A stretch of DNA of 64,000 bases, taken from NCBI GenBank assembly GCA_964406005.1, contig CAYOPZ010000011.1:1-64000 (forward strand). The letters run 5' to 3'. This document shows, piece by piece, positions 26,176 through 35,590 of the stretch; position 1 is the stretch's first letter, and every line of letters starts with the position of its first letter. Position numbers and translations under genes: made by a program. The DNA is from CAYOPZ01 sp964406005. GTDB lineage: Bacteria > Bacteroidota > Bacteroidia > Bacteroidales > SM23-62. The notes beneath the pieces were generated by a model. That model searched no databases and was not told the DNA's origin. It saw nothing but the letters and a program-made list of their open reading frames with translations.

Positions 26176-27387
26176 ATGACAACACAGGATTACATTGCAC
26201 GTGAGGAAAAATACGGTGCGCACAATTACCATCCCCTCCCCGTTGTGCTGGAAAAAGGCCGGGGAGTTTATGTCTGGGATGTTGAAGGGAAGAGATACTA
26301 TGATTTTCTGTCCGCTTACTCGGCATTGAACCAGGGACACTGTCATCCCGGGATCGTTGCTGCAATGAAGGACCAGGCGGAAAAGCTTACCCTGACTTCA
26401 AGGGCTTTCTACAACAGCGTTCTGGGAGAGTTCGAGGAATATGTAAGCAAATACTTTGGCTATGACAAGGTACTTCCCATGAATACAGGTGCCGAAGGTG
26501 ATGAGACTGCCCTCAAGCTTTGCCGGAAATGGGCTTATCTGAAAAAAGGAATTCCTGACAACCAGGCAAAAATCATTGTTTGTGAAAACAATTTTCACGG
26601 CCGGACCATCACGGTAATCTCGATGTCAACCGATCCCGATTCCTATGCGGGATACGGTCCGTTCACACCCGGATTCATCAAGATTCCCTATGATGACATC
26701 CCTGCTCTCGAAAAAGAACTGGAGGATCCCGACGTCGCCGGTTTCCTGGTGGAACCCATACAGGGTGAAGCAGGCGTTCATGTCCCCTCGGAAGGATATA
26801 TTAAAAAGGCATATGAGCTTTGCAGGGAAAAAAATGTGTTGTTCATCGCCGATGAGGTGCAGAGCGGCATCGCACGGACCGGAAAAATGCTTGCCTGCGA
26901 TCATGAGGGGGTAAGACCTGATATTCTTATTCTTGGAAAAGCCATATCCGGGGGCGTCTATCCCGTCTCAGCAGTTCTGGCAGACGACGATATCATGCTT
27001 TGCATCAAACCCGGTGAACACGGTTCCACCTTCGGGGGTAATCCTGTGGCAGCAAAGGTTGCCATTGCGGCACTGGAGATAATAAAGGAAGAAAAACTTG
27101 CTGAAAATGCATCTGTTCTGGGCGAATTTTTCAGGGAAGAGTTGCGCAAGATCGATTCGCCCATTGTGGAAACCATCCGCGGGAAGGGTTTGCTGAACGC
27201 CATGGTGATCAGGCCGACAGGAGGAAAGACAGCCTGGGATGTCTGCGTGGCATTGAAGGAAAACGGATTGCTTGCCAAGCCGACCCATGACCATATCATA
27301 CGGTATGCCCCACCCCTCATCATCACCAGGGATGAACTGGGAGAGGCTGTGGACATCATCCGCAGAACCCTGGCTGAATTCAGTTAG
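26176..27387 (+). CDS. rocD: ornithine--oxo-acid aminotransferase
   Basis: PLP enzyme transferring the delta-amino group of ornithine to 2-oxoglutarate, giving glutamate semialdehyde. 403 residues, class III aminotransferase. Motifs: YDFLSAYSALNQGHCHP (about 36-52), MNTGAEGDETALKLCRKW (PLP phosphate site), NNFHGRT, LVEPIQGEAGV, FIADEVQSGIARTGK, and the Schiff-base Lys in ILGKAISGG (about 256). The SAYSALNQGH segment is characteristic of ornithine rather than acetylornithine aminotransferases. Stands alone. Confidence 0.93.
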   Translation: MTTQDYIAREEKYGAHNYHPLPVVLEKGRGVYVWDVEGKRYYDFLSAYSALNQGHCHPGIVAAMKDQAEKLTLTSRAFYNSVLGEFEEYVSKYFGYDKVLPMNTGAEGDETALKLCRKWAYLKKGIPDNQAKIIVCENNFHGRTITVISMSTDPDSYAGYGPFTPGFIKIPYDDIPALEKELEDPDVAGFLVEPIQGEAGVHVPSEGYIKKAYELCREKNVLFIADEVQSGIARTGKMLACDHEGVRPDILILGKAISGGVYPVSAVLADDDIMLCIKPGEHGSTFGGNPVAAKVAIAALEIIKEEKLAENASVLGEFFREELRKIDSPIVETIRGKGLLNAMVIRPTGGKTAWDVCVALKENGLLAKPTHDHIIRYAPPLIITRDELGEAVDIIRRTLAEFS

Positions 27388-27651
27388 CATCCCCCAGGCC
27401 CTTCGGGAAAAATTGCAGTAAATTCCTGTATTTAACATGTCAGATATCCTTTGATCATGATAAATCCGGGAAAGATCATGTGGATTTTCGCTGCACCCCG
27501 GAATTTTGAAGGATACAACAATTTTATCATATGGGTGGTAAACGGCAGGGTACAGGGTGCATTAAACCATATGGATTCTGGACGAGACCATTACAAAACG
27601 GAAAGGCTCTCTGGACCAGATAGATGATATAATGGTGATGGTAATCTGCCT
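27388..27651. other. intergenic stretch with a 56-codon open frame of doubtful reality
   Basis: Between convergent rocD and hisIE. An ATG at 27457 opens a 56-residue frame ending at 27627 (plus strand) with no recognisable motif. I see no hairpin strong enough to end either transcript. It may hold a decayed gene, but I cannot name one. Confidence 0.3.
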
Positions 27652-28242
27652 CTAATGACGGGCCTCAAGGATCTTCACCACATCCTCCAGAACATATCCC
27701 CTGTCGGTCAGCAGTACCATGTAATGAAAAAGAAGATCCGCCGCCTCTTCAAGGAATCTTCCATCATCCGTGTCTTTTGCTTCTATAACAAGCTCAACCG
27801 CCTCTTCCCCAAGCTTTTTTGCAATTTTATCTGCACCATTTCTGAAAAGTTTTGCAGTATAGGAACCCTCCGGAAGTTCTTTCTTCCTCGATTTCAGTAA
27901 TTCCTGGAGCTCAACCAGGAAACCGAATCCGGTTTCCTGAATTGTCCCGAAACAACTGCGTTCCCCCGTATGGCAGACCGGACCTGCCGGATTGACCCTG
28001 ATAAGGAGGGCATCCTGATCACAGTCCTCCCTGATTTCGACAAGATTCAGATAATTGCCGCTTTCTTCACCTTTGGTCCACAGGCGTTTTCTGGTCCGGG
28101 AATAAAATGTCACCCTGCCTTCTTTTCTGGTTTTTTCATAGGCCTCATCGTTCATAAAGCCAAGCATCAGAACTTCATTTGTCCGGGCATCCTGAATAAC
28201 GGCAGGGATGATCCCATCCATTTTATTAAAATCTAAATTCAT
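27652..28242 (-). CDS. hisIE: bifunctional phosphoribosyl-AMP cyclohydrolase / phosphoribosyl-ATP diphosphatase
   Basis: Steps 2 and 3 of histidine synthesis. 196 residues. HisI domain (1-105): MNDEAYEKTRKEGRVTFYSRTR, the metal-site stretch CDQDALLIRVNP and GPVCHTGERSCF. HisE domain (110-196): SYTAKLFRNGADKIAKKLGEEAVELVIEAKD, a MazG-like helical fold with the EEAxE metal site. Last gene of the his operon, 11 bp after hisF. Confidence 0.95.
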   Translation of the reverse strand: MNLDFNKMDGIIPAVIQDARTNEVLMLGFMNDEAYEKTRKEGRVTFYSRTRKRLWTKGEESGNYLNLVEIREDCDQDALLIRVNPAGPVCHTGERSCFGTIQETGFGFLVELQELLKSRKKELPEGSYTAKLFRNGADKIAKKLGEEAVELVIEAKDTDDGRFLEEAADLLFHYMVLLTDRGYVLEDVVKILEARH

Positions 28243-28253
28243 GATTTGCGTGT

Positions 28254-29006
28254 TTATCTGATTGGTATAAAGTGTTCTCTCAAATGATCCTTAAGGTCAG
28301 GGATGCTGATTTCCCTGAAGTGAAATATGGATGCGGCCAGTGCGGCATCGGCACATCCGGGTCCGAATACGTCCACGAAATGACTCATTTTTCCGGCTCC
28401 GCCGGAAGCGATGACAGGAATGCCCAGTGATCCGGAAAGCCGTGCGGTCGCTTCGATTGCAAAACCGTTTTTCGTACCGTCGTGGTTCATTGAAGTGAAC
28501 AGGATCTCCCCCGCCCCCCGGTCTTCTGCTTCCCGGGCCCACTCGAACAATTTTTTTTCGGTCCTGATACGGCCGCCGTTCACATAAACGTACCATTGGT
28601 CATCCTCAAAACAGGCATCTATGGCCACAACGACAAACTGGCTGCCATACCCGCCGGCAATGGCTGAGATCAGCGAAGGGTCCTTTACGGCGGCAGAATT
28701 GACGGTGACCTTGTCCGCGCCGGACTTCAGCAGGGGATCCACGTCTGAAATCTTCCCTATGCCGCCGCCCACGGTAAAGGGTATATTGATGTTTTCAGCA
28801 ATCCGCTGCACCAATTCTGCAAACAGGTTCCTGCCTTCATGGGTCGCCGTGATATCCAGGTAAACCAGCTCATCGGCACCCGCGGCAGCATACTCTGCAC
28901 CCATTTCCACAGGATCTCCTACTTCTTTGATATTCAAAAAATTAATTCCCTTTACGGTCTGCCCGTCCCGTATGTCAAGACAGGGTATGATTCTTTTTGC
29001 CAGCAT
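28254..29006 (-). CDS. hisF: imidazole glycerol phosphate synthase cyclase subunit
   Basis: Uses ammonia delivered by HisH to convert PRFAR to imidazole glycerol phosphate and AICAR. 250 residues from ATG 29006 (a TTG two codons upstream is rejected). (beta/alpha)8 barrel: IIPCLDIRDG with catalytic Asp11, FTVGGGI (phosphate site), VVVAIDACF with the second catalytic Asp near 130, IPVIASGGAGK. Begins 2 bp after the hisA stop. Confidence 0.95.
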   Translation of the reverse strand: MLAKRIIPCLDIRDGQTVKGINFLNIKEVGDPVEMGAEYAAAGADELVYLDITATHEGRNLFAELVQRIAENINIPFTVGGGIGKISDVDPLLKSGADKVTVNSAAVKDPSLISAIAGGYGSQFVVVAIDACFEDDQWYVYVNGGRIRTEKKLFEWAREAEDRGAGEILFTSMNHDGTKNGFAIEATARLSGSLGIPVIASGGAGKMSHFVDVFGPGCADAALAASIFHFREISIPDLKDHLREHFIPIR

Positions 29007-29008
29007 AA

Positions 29009-29740
29009 TCAATAAGCTTCCCTGATATAGGAGGAGATGTCTCCGGCCGTTAAATAACCTTCATAGAATGCCTTTCCGAAAATCACGCCCTTCACGCCTG
29101 TTTTTTCCAGATCCCGGATATCCTGCATACCGGATACACCCCCGCTCGCAATGATCTCCATTCCGGGAAAACGGCCCGTCAGTTCCCTGTACAGATCCGT
29201 AGAGGGACCCTTCAGCATCCCGTCCCTGGATATATCCGTGCAGATCACCTTTTGCACCCCCGTTTTTTCATATCCTTCGATAAAATCAAAAATTCCCTCC
29301 TGCGTATTCTCCTTCCAGGCGTTCACCGCAATCCTGCCTTCCCTGACATCCGCCCCGAGAATGATCTTTTCAGGCCCGAATTCACTCAGCCATTCTTCAA
29401 CCAGGTTTTTGTTGCTCACTGCGATGCTGCCGGCGGTGATCATGGCGGCTCCGGCTTCAAATACGCTGCGGACATCCTTATCTGTTTTAACACCTCCCCC
29501 GAAATCGACAATAAGTCCCGTCTCACGGACGATCTGTTCGAGGACGACAAGATTTACAACTTCTCCCTTCAGCGCCCCGTCCAGGTCCACCAAATGCAAC
29601 CTCCTTACGCCCATGTCCGCGAAAGCCCCTGCAATCACAAGCGGATCTTCGGGGTAGATGGTTTTTTGCTGGTAAGAGCCCTGTACAAGTCTCACGCATT
29701 TTCCCCCGATGATATCTATGGCCGGGATCAATTCTGTCAT
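29009..29740 (-). CDS. hisA: phosphoribosylformimino-AICAR ribotide isomerase
   Basis: Amadori isomerase making PRFAR for HisF/HisH. 243 residues from ATG 29740; the frame is open much further upstream but those residues belong to the overlapping hisH region. Barrel motifs: IPAIDIIGGKCVRLVQG with catalytic Asp9, VDFGGGVKT, ICTDISRDGMLKGPS with the second Asp, IIASGGVSG. Overlaps hisH by 4 nt (29737-29740). Confidence 0.95.
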   Translation of the reverse strand: MTELIPAIDIIGGKCVRLVQGSYQQKTIYPEDPLVIAGAFADMGVRRLHLVDLDGALKGEVVNLVVLEQIVRETGLIVDFGGGVKTDKDVRSVFEAGAAMITAGSIAVSNKNLVEEWLSEFGPEKIILGADVREGRIAVNAWKENTQEGIFDFIEGYEKTGVQKVICTDISRDGMLKGPSTDLYRELTGRFPGMEIIASGGVSGMQDIRDLEKTGVKGVIFGKAFYEGYLTAGDISSYIREAY

Positions 29741-30318
29741 AGGGCGATGAATTTTTTCAGTATCTGTTCCCCGACGGTACCGCTTTTTTCGGGATGAAAC
29801 TGTGTGGCGTAAAAATTGCCTTTCTCCAGCGCTGCACTGAAAGGATTGATATAATCCGTCACGGCACTTGTATACTCTCCGCAAGGGGCATAATAGCTGT
29901 GGACAAAGTAAACGAATGCGCCGTTGAACTCATTGCACATCAGATTGCCTTTCAGGTCGCCCAGGCTGTTCCATCCCATATGCGGGACTTTACGGACCGG
30001 TTCGAATTTTCTGACGCGCAGGTCAAATATTCCGATGCAGGAGGTATTTCCTTCCTCCGAAGATGAGCACATGAGTTGAAGGCCAAGGCAGATCCCCAGC
30101 ACAGGTTGCCGCAGGCTCCTTATCAGTTCATCCAGTCCCCTTTCCTTCAGGTAGTTCATGGTAGTGCTCGCCTCCCCTACACCCGGAAATATGACCTTGT
30201 CAGCCTTCCTGATCTCATTATGGTCATCGGTTATACTTGCAATTATGTTCAGCCGTTTCAGGGCAAAATCCACCGACCTGATGTTTCCCGCATTATATTT
30301 GATGATCGCTATCTGCAT
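29737..30318 (-). CDS. hisH: imidazole glycerol phosphate synthase glutaminase subunit
   Basis: Glutamine amidotransferase partner of HisF. 193 residues. Class I GATase triad: Cys77 in LGICLGLQLM, and His/Glu in FHPEKSG near 180. PGVG near 45-48 forms the oxyanion-strand region. Start at ATG 30318, five bases after the purU stop, so the two are transcribed together. Confidence 0.95.
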   Translation of the reverse strand: MQIAIIKYNAGNIRSVDFALKRLNIIASITDDHNEIRKADKVIFPGVGEASTTMNYLKERGLDELIRSLRQPVLGICLGLQLMCSSSEEGNTSCIGIFDLRVRKFEPVRKVPHMGWNSLGDLKGNLMCNEFNGAFVYFVHSYYAPCGEYTSAVTDYINPFSAALEKGNFYATQFHPEKSGTVGEQILKKFIAL

Positions 30319-30322
30319 AATT

Positions 30323-31186
30323 TCAGCTGAATACCACCGTCTTGTTTTTATATACCATCACTTTCCGGTTGAGATGTGCATGAATGGCCCTGGAAAGGAC
30401 GATTTTTTCAAGGTCCCTTCCCTTCCTGACCATTTCGCTGACTGAATCCCTGTGCGTGACACGTGCCACATCCTGCTCAATGATCGGACCCTCGTCAAGT
30501 TTTTCAGTCACATAATGGCTGGTTGCACCGATGATCTTTACCCCCCTTGCATATGCCGAGTGGTAAGGTCTGGCTCCGGGAAAAGCAGGCAGGAACGAAT
30601 GATGAATGTTGATGATCCGGTTGCCGTACAGGCTTACGAAATCCGGGCCCAGGATCTGCATATATCGTGCAAGAACGATGAAATCAATCCGGTTTTCTTC
30701 CAGCAGGATCAATTCCTGCTTTTCCTGTTCTGCTTTACCGGCCCGGTCTTTCGGAATGTAATGATATGCGATTCCTGCCCTTTTTACAGTGTCTTCAAGA
30801 TCCCTGTGGTTACCGACGACAATGGGAATATCCACACTCCATTCACCGGAATGAATCCTTGCCAGAATATCATCGAGGCAATGCGAAAGCCTTGACACAA
30901 AGATGGCCATTCTTGGCCTTGCCGAGGCATCGTAATGCTTCCATTTCATCTCAAAATTACCTGCAATATGTGCAAAAGCATTGCCGAAATCTTCCCTTGA
31001 AAAGTGAAAATCCTTCATCTCCCATTCGATCCTCATAAAAAATTCACCTTCCTCGGTGTCGACATGCTGGTCAAGGTATACGATGTTTCCCTGGTTTTCA
31101 GCAATGAAATCCGTTACTGCAGCCACAATGCCTTTCCGGTCGCTGCAGTGAATCAACAGTATGGTTTTTTTTGCCTGTTTATCCAT
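30323..31186 (-). CDS. purU: formyltetrahydrofolate deformylase inside the his operon
   Basis: Hydrolyses 10-formyl-THF to formate and THF. 287 residues. N-terminal ACT domain (8-90: LLIHCSDRKGIVAAVTDFIAE), then a formyltransferase fold (95-280) with the catalytic Asn-His-Asp set: NIHHSFLPAFPGARPY (His) and TSHYVTEKLDEGPI (Asp). It lies between hisB (66 bp upstream) and hisH (4 bp downstream). HisF/HisH release AICAR, whose recycling to purine uses 10-formyl-THF, so a metabolic link is plausible. Confidence 0.92.
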   Translation of the reverse strand: MDKQAKKTILLIHCSDRKGIVAAVTDFIAENQGNIVYLDQHVDTEEGEFFMRIEWEMKDFHFSREDFGNAFAHIAGNFEMKWKHYDASARPRMAIFVSRLSHCLDDILARIHSGEWSVDIPIVVGNHRDLEDTVKRAGIAYHYIPKDRAGKAEQEKQELILLEENRIDFIVLARYMQILGPDFVSLYGNRIINIHHSFLPAFPGARPYHSAYARGVKIIGATSHYVTEKLDEGPIIEQDVARVTHRDSVSEMVRKGRDLEKIVLSRAIHAHLNRKVMVYKNKTVVFS

Positions 31187-31252
31187 TACTCGAAAATGTA
31201 TATGCTAAACATCATGTTACCAGTTTGTTATTATTTCCATTCCATATTGAAC

Positions 31253-32377
31253 CTAAAGTCTTCCTTTTGACGAAGGAACGTCGGTCCTATACGGATCCCT
31301 GCGGGAAGCCCGGCCCAGTGCCCTGGCAAATGCCTTGAAAATGGCTTCTGCCTTGTGATGTTCATTCCTTCCCTCAGCCTTGATGTTCAGATTGCATCCT
31401 GCCGTATCTGTAAACGACTTGAAGAAATGCTCAATCATTTCTGTGGGTAGCTCACCGATCTTCTCCCTTGAAAATTCGGCTTCCCAGACGAGCCAGTTGC
31501 GTCCTCCCATATCCAGTGAAACCTGTGCCTCGGCATCATCCATGGGCAGAACAAAAGCATAGCGCTCGATGCCTTTCCTGTCACCCAGCGCCTTTGAAAA
31601 AGCCTCTCCGAGGGCAAGACCCGTATCCTCTACGGTATGGTGTTCATCCACCCCGAGGTCGCCTGTGACCTTTATATCCAGGTCCATGGAGCCATGCCTG
31701 GCGATCTGTTCCAGCATATGATCGAAAAAACCGATTCCCGTGGTAACATCCGACCGGCCCGTACCGTCCAGGCTCAGGTCAACGGTAATCATGGTTTCCG
31801 AAGTACTGCGTTCAATCCGTGCCCTGCGTTCCTGCCTTAGGAGAAAAAGATAAATTTCATCCCAGTTTTCCGCAATCAGGCCGCAATGTCCCTTCAGTCC
31901 GGCCTTCCCGAGCTCTTGTTCAAGCTCTTTTTCCCCGAGGAGTATACCGCCTGTTCCAAGATTCCTGGCCAGTTCGATGTCCGTAACACGGTCCCCTATC
32001 ACCCATGATTTTGCCAGGTCATAATCTCCTTTCATGTACGATTCAAGCATGCCGGTACGTGGTTTTCGCATGGGTGATTCGTCTTCAGGCAGGGAGCTGT
32101 CAATATGTATGGCATCGAATACAACACCTTCATTCTGAAAGGATCCAAGGATCTTCTGCTGGACCTCAAGGAATGCACGTTCGGGATACTGCCTGCTGCC
32201 CATACCGTCCTGGTTCGAAACCATAACCAGCTCATACGACAGGTTTTTCCTGATGAAATACAGATTCCTGAAAATCCCCGGCAGGAATTCGAGTTTGGAC
32301 AGGGCATCCACCTGAAAACCGTCCGTCGGCTCCACCACCAGGGTCCCGTCCCTGTCAATGAATAACGCTTTTTTCAT
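31253..32377 (-). CDS. hisB: bifunctional histidinol-phosphatase / imidazoleglycerol-phosphate dehydratase
   Basis: 374 residues from ATG 32377; the upstream open frame overlaps hisC. N-terminal HAD phosphatase (1-165): FIDRDGTL with nucleophile Asp8, VSNQDGMG, WVIGDRVTD. C-terminal IGPD (180-374): the two His-rich metal motifs DEHHTVEDTG and EHHKAEAIFKAF. In the E. coli HisB phosphatase the loop 93-103 binds zinc through Cys93, His95, Cys101 and Cys103; here those positions read Asp, Ser, Ser and Met, so the zinc site is absent while the following RKP is kept. Confidence 0.94.
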   Translation of the reverse strand: MKKALFIDRDGTLVVEPTDGFQVDALSKLEFLPGIFRNLYFIRKNLSYELVMVSNQDGMGSRQYPERAFLEVQQKILGSFQNEGVVFDAIHIDSSLPEDESPMRKPRTGMLESYMKGDYDLAKSWVIGDRVTDIELARNLGTGGILLGEKELEQELGKAGLKGHCGLIAENWDEIYLFLLRQERRARIERSTSETMITVDLSLDGTGRSDVTTGIGFFDHMLEQIARHGSMDLDIKVTGDLGVDEHHTVEDTGLALGEAFSKALGDRKGIERYAFVLPMDDAEAQVSLDMGGRNWLVWEAEFSREKIGELPTEMIEHFFKSFTDTAGCNLNIKAEGRNEHHKAEAIFKAFARALGRASRRDPYRTDVPSSKGRL

Positions 32378-32384
32378 AAGCCGC

Positions 32385-33431
32385 TTATTTTTTTGTTTTT
32401 TGTTCCCATGATTCCAGCAGATCCAGCAACCTGGTATTTTCCTCTTCCGTGCCCACTGTAATTCGAAGACAACCTTCGCAAAAGGCAAGTTTTGACCTGT
32501 TCCTGACAACCACTCCCCCCGATTGCAGAAAGTCATAAAGCGCATCTGGCTCTTCTACCCTGACCAGAAGGAAATTGGCATCGGAAGGAAAAACCTTTCG
32601 TACATAAGTGAATGCACCCAGTTCCCGGACAAGCCTTTTCTTCTGGTCCAGGATCTGTTTTACCCATGCATCCTTTTTCCCGGGCACTGAAAGCATTTCC
32701 AGGGCCATCTCCTGGCTCAAACGGTTGACATTATAGGGGTACTTCACTTTGTTCATATATTCAATGATGCCGGGATCACCCAGTGCCGCACCTATCCGTA
32801 TGCCCGCCAGCCCCCAGGCCTTCGAAAGCGTCCTCAGCAAAACCAGGTTCCGGTATCTGTCCAGCAATGGTACCAACCCCGCACCCGCTGAGAAATCCGC
32901 ATATGCCTCATCAACGACCGTGATGCCGTTGAATCCTTCCAGTACCCTGATGATTTCCCCCTCTTCCAGCAGGTTTGATGTCGGATTATTGGGCGAACAG
33001 AGAAATACCATTTTCGTACCTGCCTTTATCTTATTGAGAACCCTGCCGGCATTCAGTGAGAAATCGCTGTTCAGACCGACGAAATCCACCGCTACGTCAT
33101 TCATATCCGCACATACCTTGTACATGCCGTATGACGGTTGCATGATGATTACGCGATCCCTCGCAGGTTCGCAGAAAATCCTGATCAAAAGGTCAATCGC
33201 TTCATCGCTTCCGTTTCCAATGAAAATATTTCTTCCCCCGACTGAATAAATCTCTGAGATTTTCTCCCTGAGCGCCATCTGCATAGGATCCGGATACCTG
33301 TTATAGGGACCGTTATACGGATTTTCATTGGCATCCAGCAGGATGGCTCCCTGAGGGTTGTATTCATCTCTCGCCGATGAATATGGAACCAGTTCCAGGA
33401 TATTTTTTCTGATGAGTTTTCTGATCGTCAT
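32385..33431 (-). CDS. hisC: histidinol-phosphate aminotransferase
   Basis: PLP enzyme, class I/II fold. 348 residues from ATG 33431; a GTG two codons upstream would overlap the hisD stop. Motifs: DANENPYNG near the N-terminus, IGNGSDEAIDLLIR, SPNNPTSNL, VVDEAYADF, and the Schiff-base Lys in LRTLSKAWGLAGIRIG. Separated from hisB by 7 bp. Confidence 0.95.
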   Translation of the reverse strand: MTIRKLIRKNILELVPYSSARDEYNPQGAILLDANENPYNGPYNRYPDPMQMALREKISEIYSVGGRNIFIGNGSDEAIDLLIRIFCEPARDRVIIMQPSYGMYKVCADMNDVAVDFVGLNSDFSLNAGRVLNKIKAGTKMVFLCSPNNPTSNLLEEGEIIRVLEGFNGITVVDEAYADFSAGAGLVPLLDRYRNLVLLRTLSKAWGLAGIRIGAALGDPGIIEYMNKVKYPYNVNRLSQEMALEMLSVPGKKDAWVKQILDQKKRLVRELGAFTYVRKVFPSDANFLLVRVEEPDALYDFLQSGGVVVRNRSKLAFCEGCLRITVGTEEENTRLLDLLESWEQKTKK

Positions 33432-33433
33432 AT

Positions 33434-34729
33434 TCACTTCCTGTTTTTCCTGATTTTATCGATCCTGATCATGACTGACCGGCTGTGGGCTTCCAGTTTT
33501 TCTTCATCGGCCATTTCCATGATCGCCGGACCCAGATCGAGCATTCCGGATTCATTGATTTCCTGGAAAGAGATCCTTTTTGTAAAACTTTCAAGCCCCA
33601 GTCCGCTGTATGCTCTGGCATGTCCGCCCGTAGGCAACGTATGGTTGGTACCCGAAGCATAGTCCCCTGCGCTTACCGGTGTATAAGGTCCCAGAAAGAC
33701 AGACCCGGCATTCCTGATCTTTCCGGCCAGCTCCATTTGGTTCTCTGCCATGATTATCAAATGTTCCGGTGCATATATATTCACCATTTCAAGCAATGTA
33801 TCCATGTCATCAAGCACAATACACCTGCTGTTATGCAGTGCTGCGTCGGCAATGTCCCTGCGTGGAAGTGCAGTTAACTGTTTGTCAAGCTGCTCCCTTG
33901 CCCGTTCCGCCAGTTCGCGGCTTGTGGTAAGCAATATCACCTGGCTTTCCGGTCCGTGTTCCGCCTGCGCCATCAGATCTGCTGCCACAAACGACGGATC
34001 GGCACTCGCATCGGCAATAACGGCCACTTCCGAAGGCCCGGCTGGCATGTCTATGGCTGCATTTTCAAGGCTTACGAGTTGTTTGGCCAGGGTCACAAAG
34101 GGATTTCCCGGACCGAAAATTTTATCTACCCTGGGTATGGTTTCCGTACCGTAGGCCATGGCAGCAATTGCCTGCGCTCCGCCAGCGCGATAAACTCTAT
34201 CGATATCAAGGAGCCCGGCGCAGTATAATATGGCAGGGTGTATCGTTCCGGCAGGACCGGGAGGAGTGCATAGAATGATCTCTTCACAACCCGCCATTCT
34301 TGCAGGTATTCCAAGCATGAGTACGGTGGATAGCAGGGGTGCGCTTCCCCCCGGAATATACAGCCCGACCTTTTCAATGGGCAGGACTTTTACCCAGCAT
34401 TTCACACCTTTTGATGTGTGTACGGATTTTTCCCCTTCGGCCTGCATGGAATGAAAGGCCTCTATATTTTTCCTGGCCTTGCCGATGGCATTCTTAAGAC
34501 CGTCCCTTAAAAGGTTGCCGGACCGGTCGATTTCAGCCTTGCTTACCCGGATGGTTTCCAGTTCAACCCTGTCAAATTGCCGGCTGAATTCCTTAAGGGC
34601 CCTGTCTCCTTCCCGTTTAACAGTTTCAAGTATTTCTCCTACCCGGGTACGGACCTCTCCGTGGTCTGTATCAGGCCTTGCAAGGATTCTCTCCCAGCTT
34701 TCCCTTGGCGGATTGTTAAAAACCTGCAT
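33434..34729 (-). CDS. hisD: histidinol dehydrogenase
   Basis: Last two steps of histidine synthesis, zinc- and NAD-dependent. 431 residues. Motifs: VGLYIPGGSAPLLSTVLM, KIFGPGNPFVTLAKQLV, AIDMPAGPSEVAVIADASADPSFVAADLMAQAEHGPESQ containing the Zn-binding Gln and His, and the C-terminal ASGTNHTLPTGGHAR. Starts inside the hisG stop codon (TGATG, 1-nt overlap). Confidence 0.95.
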   Translation of the reverse strand: MQVFNNPPRESWERILARPDTDHGEVRTRVGEILETVKREGDRALKEFSRQFDRVELETIRVSKAEIDRSGNLLRDGLKNAIGKARKNIEAFHSMQAEGEKSVHTSKGVKCWVKVLPIEKVGLYIPGGSAPLLSTVLMLGIPARMAGCEEIILCTPPGPAGTIHPAILYCAGLLDIDRVYRAGGAQAIAAMAYGTETIPRVDKIFGPGNPFVTLAKQLVSLENAAIDMPAGPSEVAVIADASADPSFVAADLMAQAEHGPESQVILLTTSRELAERAREQLDKQLTALPRRDIADAALHNSRCIVLDDMDTLLEMVNIYAPEHLIIMAENQMELAGKIRNAGSVFLGPYTPVSAGDYASGTNHTLPTGGHARAYSGLGLESFTKRISFQEINESGMLDLGPAIMEMADEEKLEAHSRSVMIRIDKIRKNRK

Positions 34730-35586
34730 CAGATGATCATTTTTTCGATGGGAATCACCAGAATGCCCTGGGCGCCAAGATCTCTCAATTTACCGATGAC
34801 TTCCCAGAATTCGTTTTCATTCAGTACCGAGTGCACCGAACTCCAGCCCTCTTCGGCGAGTGGCATGACCGTAGGACTCTTCATTCCCGGTATGACCTCA
34901 ATGATCCTGTCAAGCTTGTCATTGGGGGCGTTAAGGAGTATATACTTATTGTCTTTGGATTTCCTGACTGCCTTCAAACGAAAAATAAGTCTGTCCAGAA
35001 TTTTCTTCTTATCTCCTGACAGCTTTTTATTGGCAACAAGTACGGCTTCTGATTTCATAACCGTTTCCACTTCACGCAGGCCGTTGCTGATCAGTGTGCT
35101 TCCGGTGCTGACGATGTCGAAAATTGCATCCGCAAGCCCGATCCCGGGAGCGATCTCGACGGATCCGCTGATCACATGGATCTCCGCATCGATCTTTTCT
35201 TTTTTCAGGTATGAGCCCAGAATATTGGGATAAGAGGTTGCAATCTTTTTCCCGTTGAGGTCACCTGAATTTACATACTGCATGGTTTTCGGCACGGCAA
35301 TGGAAAGACGGCATTTGGCAAATCCAAGCCTTTCGATGATCTCGATATCCCTTTCCTTTTCCAGCACGACATTTTCCCCGACGATACCAACATCTGCCAC
35401 TGCGTCGAAAACATACTGCGGTATGTCATCATCCCTCAGAAAAACGGCTTCCAGGGGGAAGTTCCCGGAGACAGCCCTAAGTGTTCCTTTTCCGTTGGTC
35501 AGGCTGATACCGGATTCTCTTAACAGGCTGAGCGAAACTTCGCTGAGTCTGCCTGATTTCTGTATGGCCACGCTTAATTTACTCAT
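34729..35586 (-). CDS. hisG: ATP phosphoribosyltransferase, long form
   Basis: First committed enzyme of the pathway. 285 residues: two-lobed catalytic part (1-205; VADVGIVGENVVLE and the PRPP-binding ADAIFDIVSTGSTLISNGL) followed by the C-terminal ACT-like regulatory domain (about 210-285) that binds histidine for feedback inhibition. The long form needs no HisZ. Preceded directly by the attenuator hairpin; no Shine-Dalgarno is visible before the ATG. Confidence 0.95.
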   Translation of the reverse strand: MSKLSVAIQKSGRLSEVSLSLLRESGISLTNGKGTLRAVSGNFPLEAVFLRDDDIPQYVFDAVADVGIVGENVVLEKERDIEIIERLGFAKCRLSIAVPKTMQYVNSGDLNGKKIATSYPNILGSYLKKEKIDAEIHVISGSVEIAPGIGLADAIFDIVSTGSTLISNGLREVETVMKSEAVLVANKKLSGDKKKILDRLIFRLKAVRKSKDNKYILLNAPNDKLDRIIEVIPGMKSPTVMPLAEEGWSSVHSVLNENEFWEVIGKLRDLGAQGILVIPIEKMII

Positions 35587-35590
35587 TTGA

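Noticed and set aside
27457..27627. 56-residue plus-strand frame between rocD and hisIE
   Set aside because: No motif, no promoter, and no visible match to a family; kept only as a note on the intergenic region.
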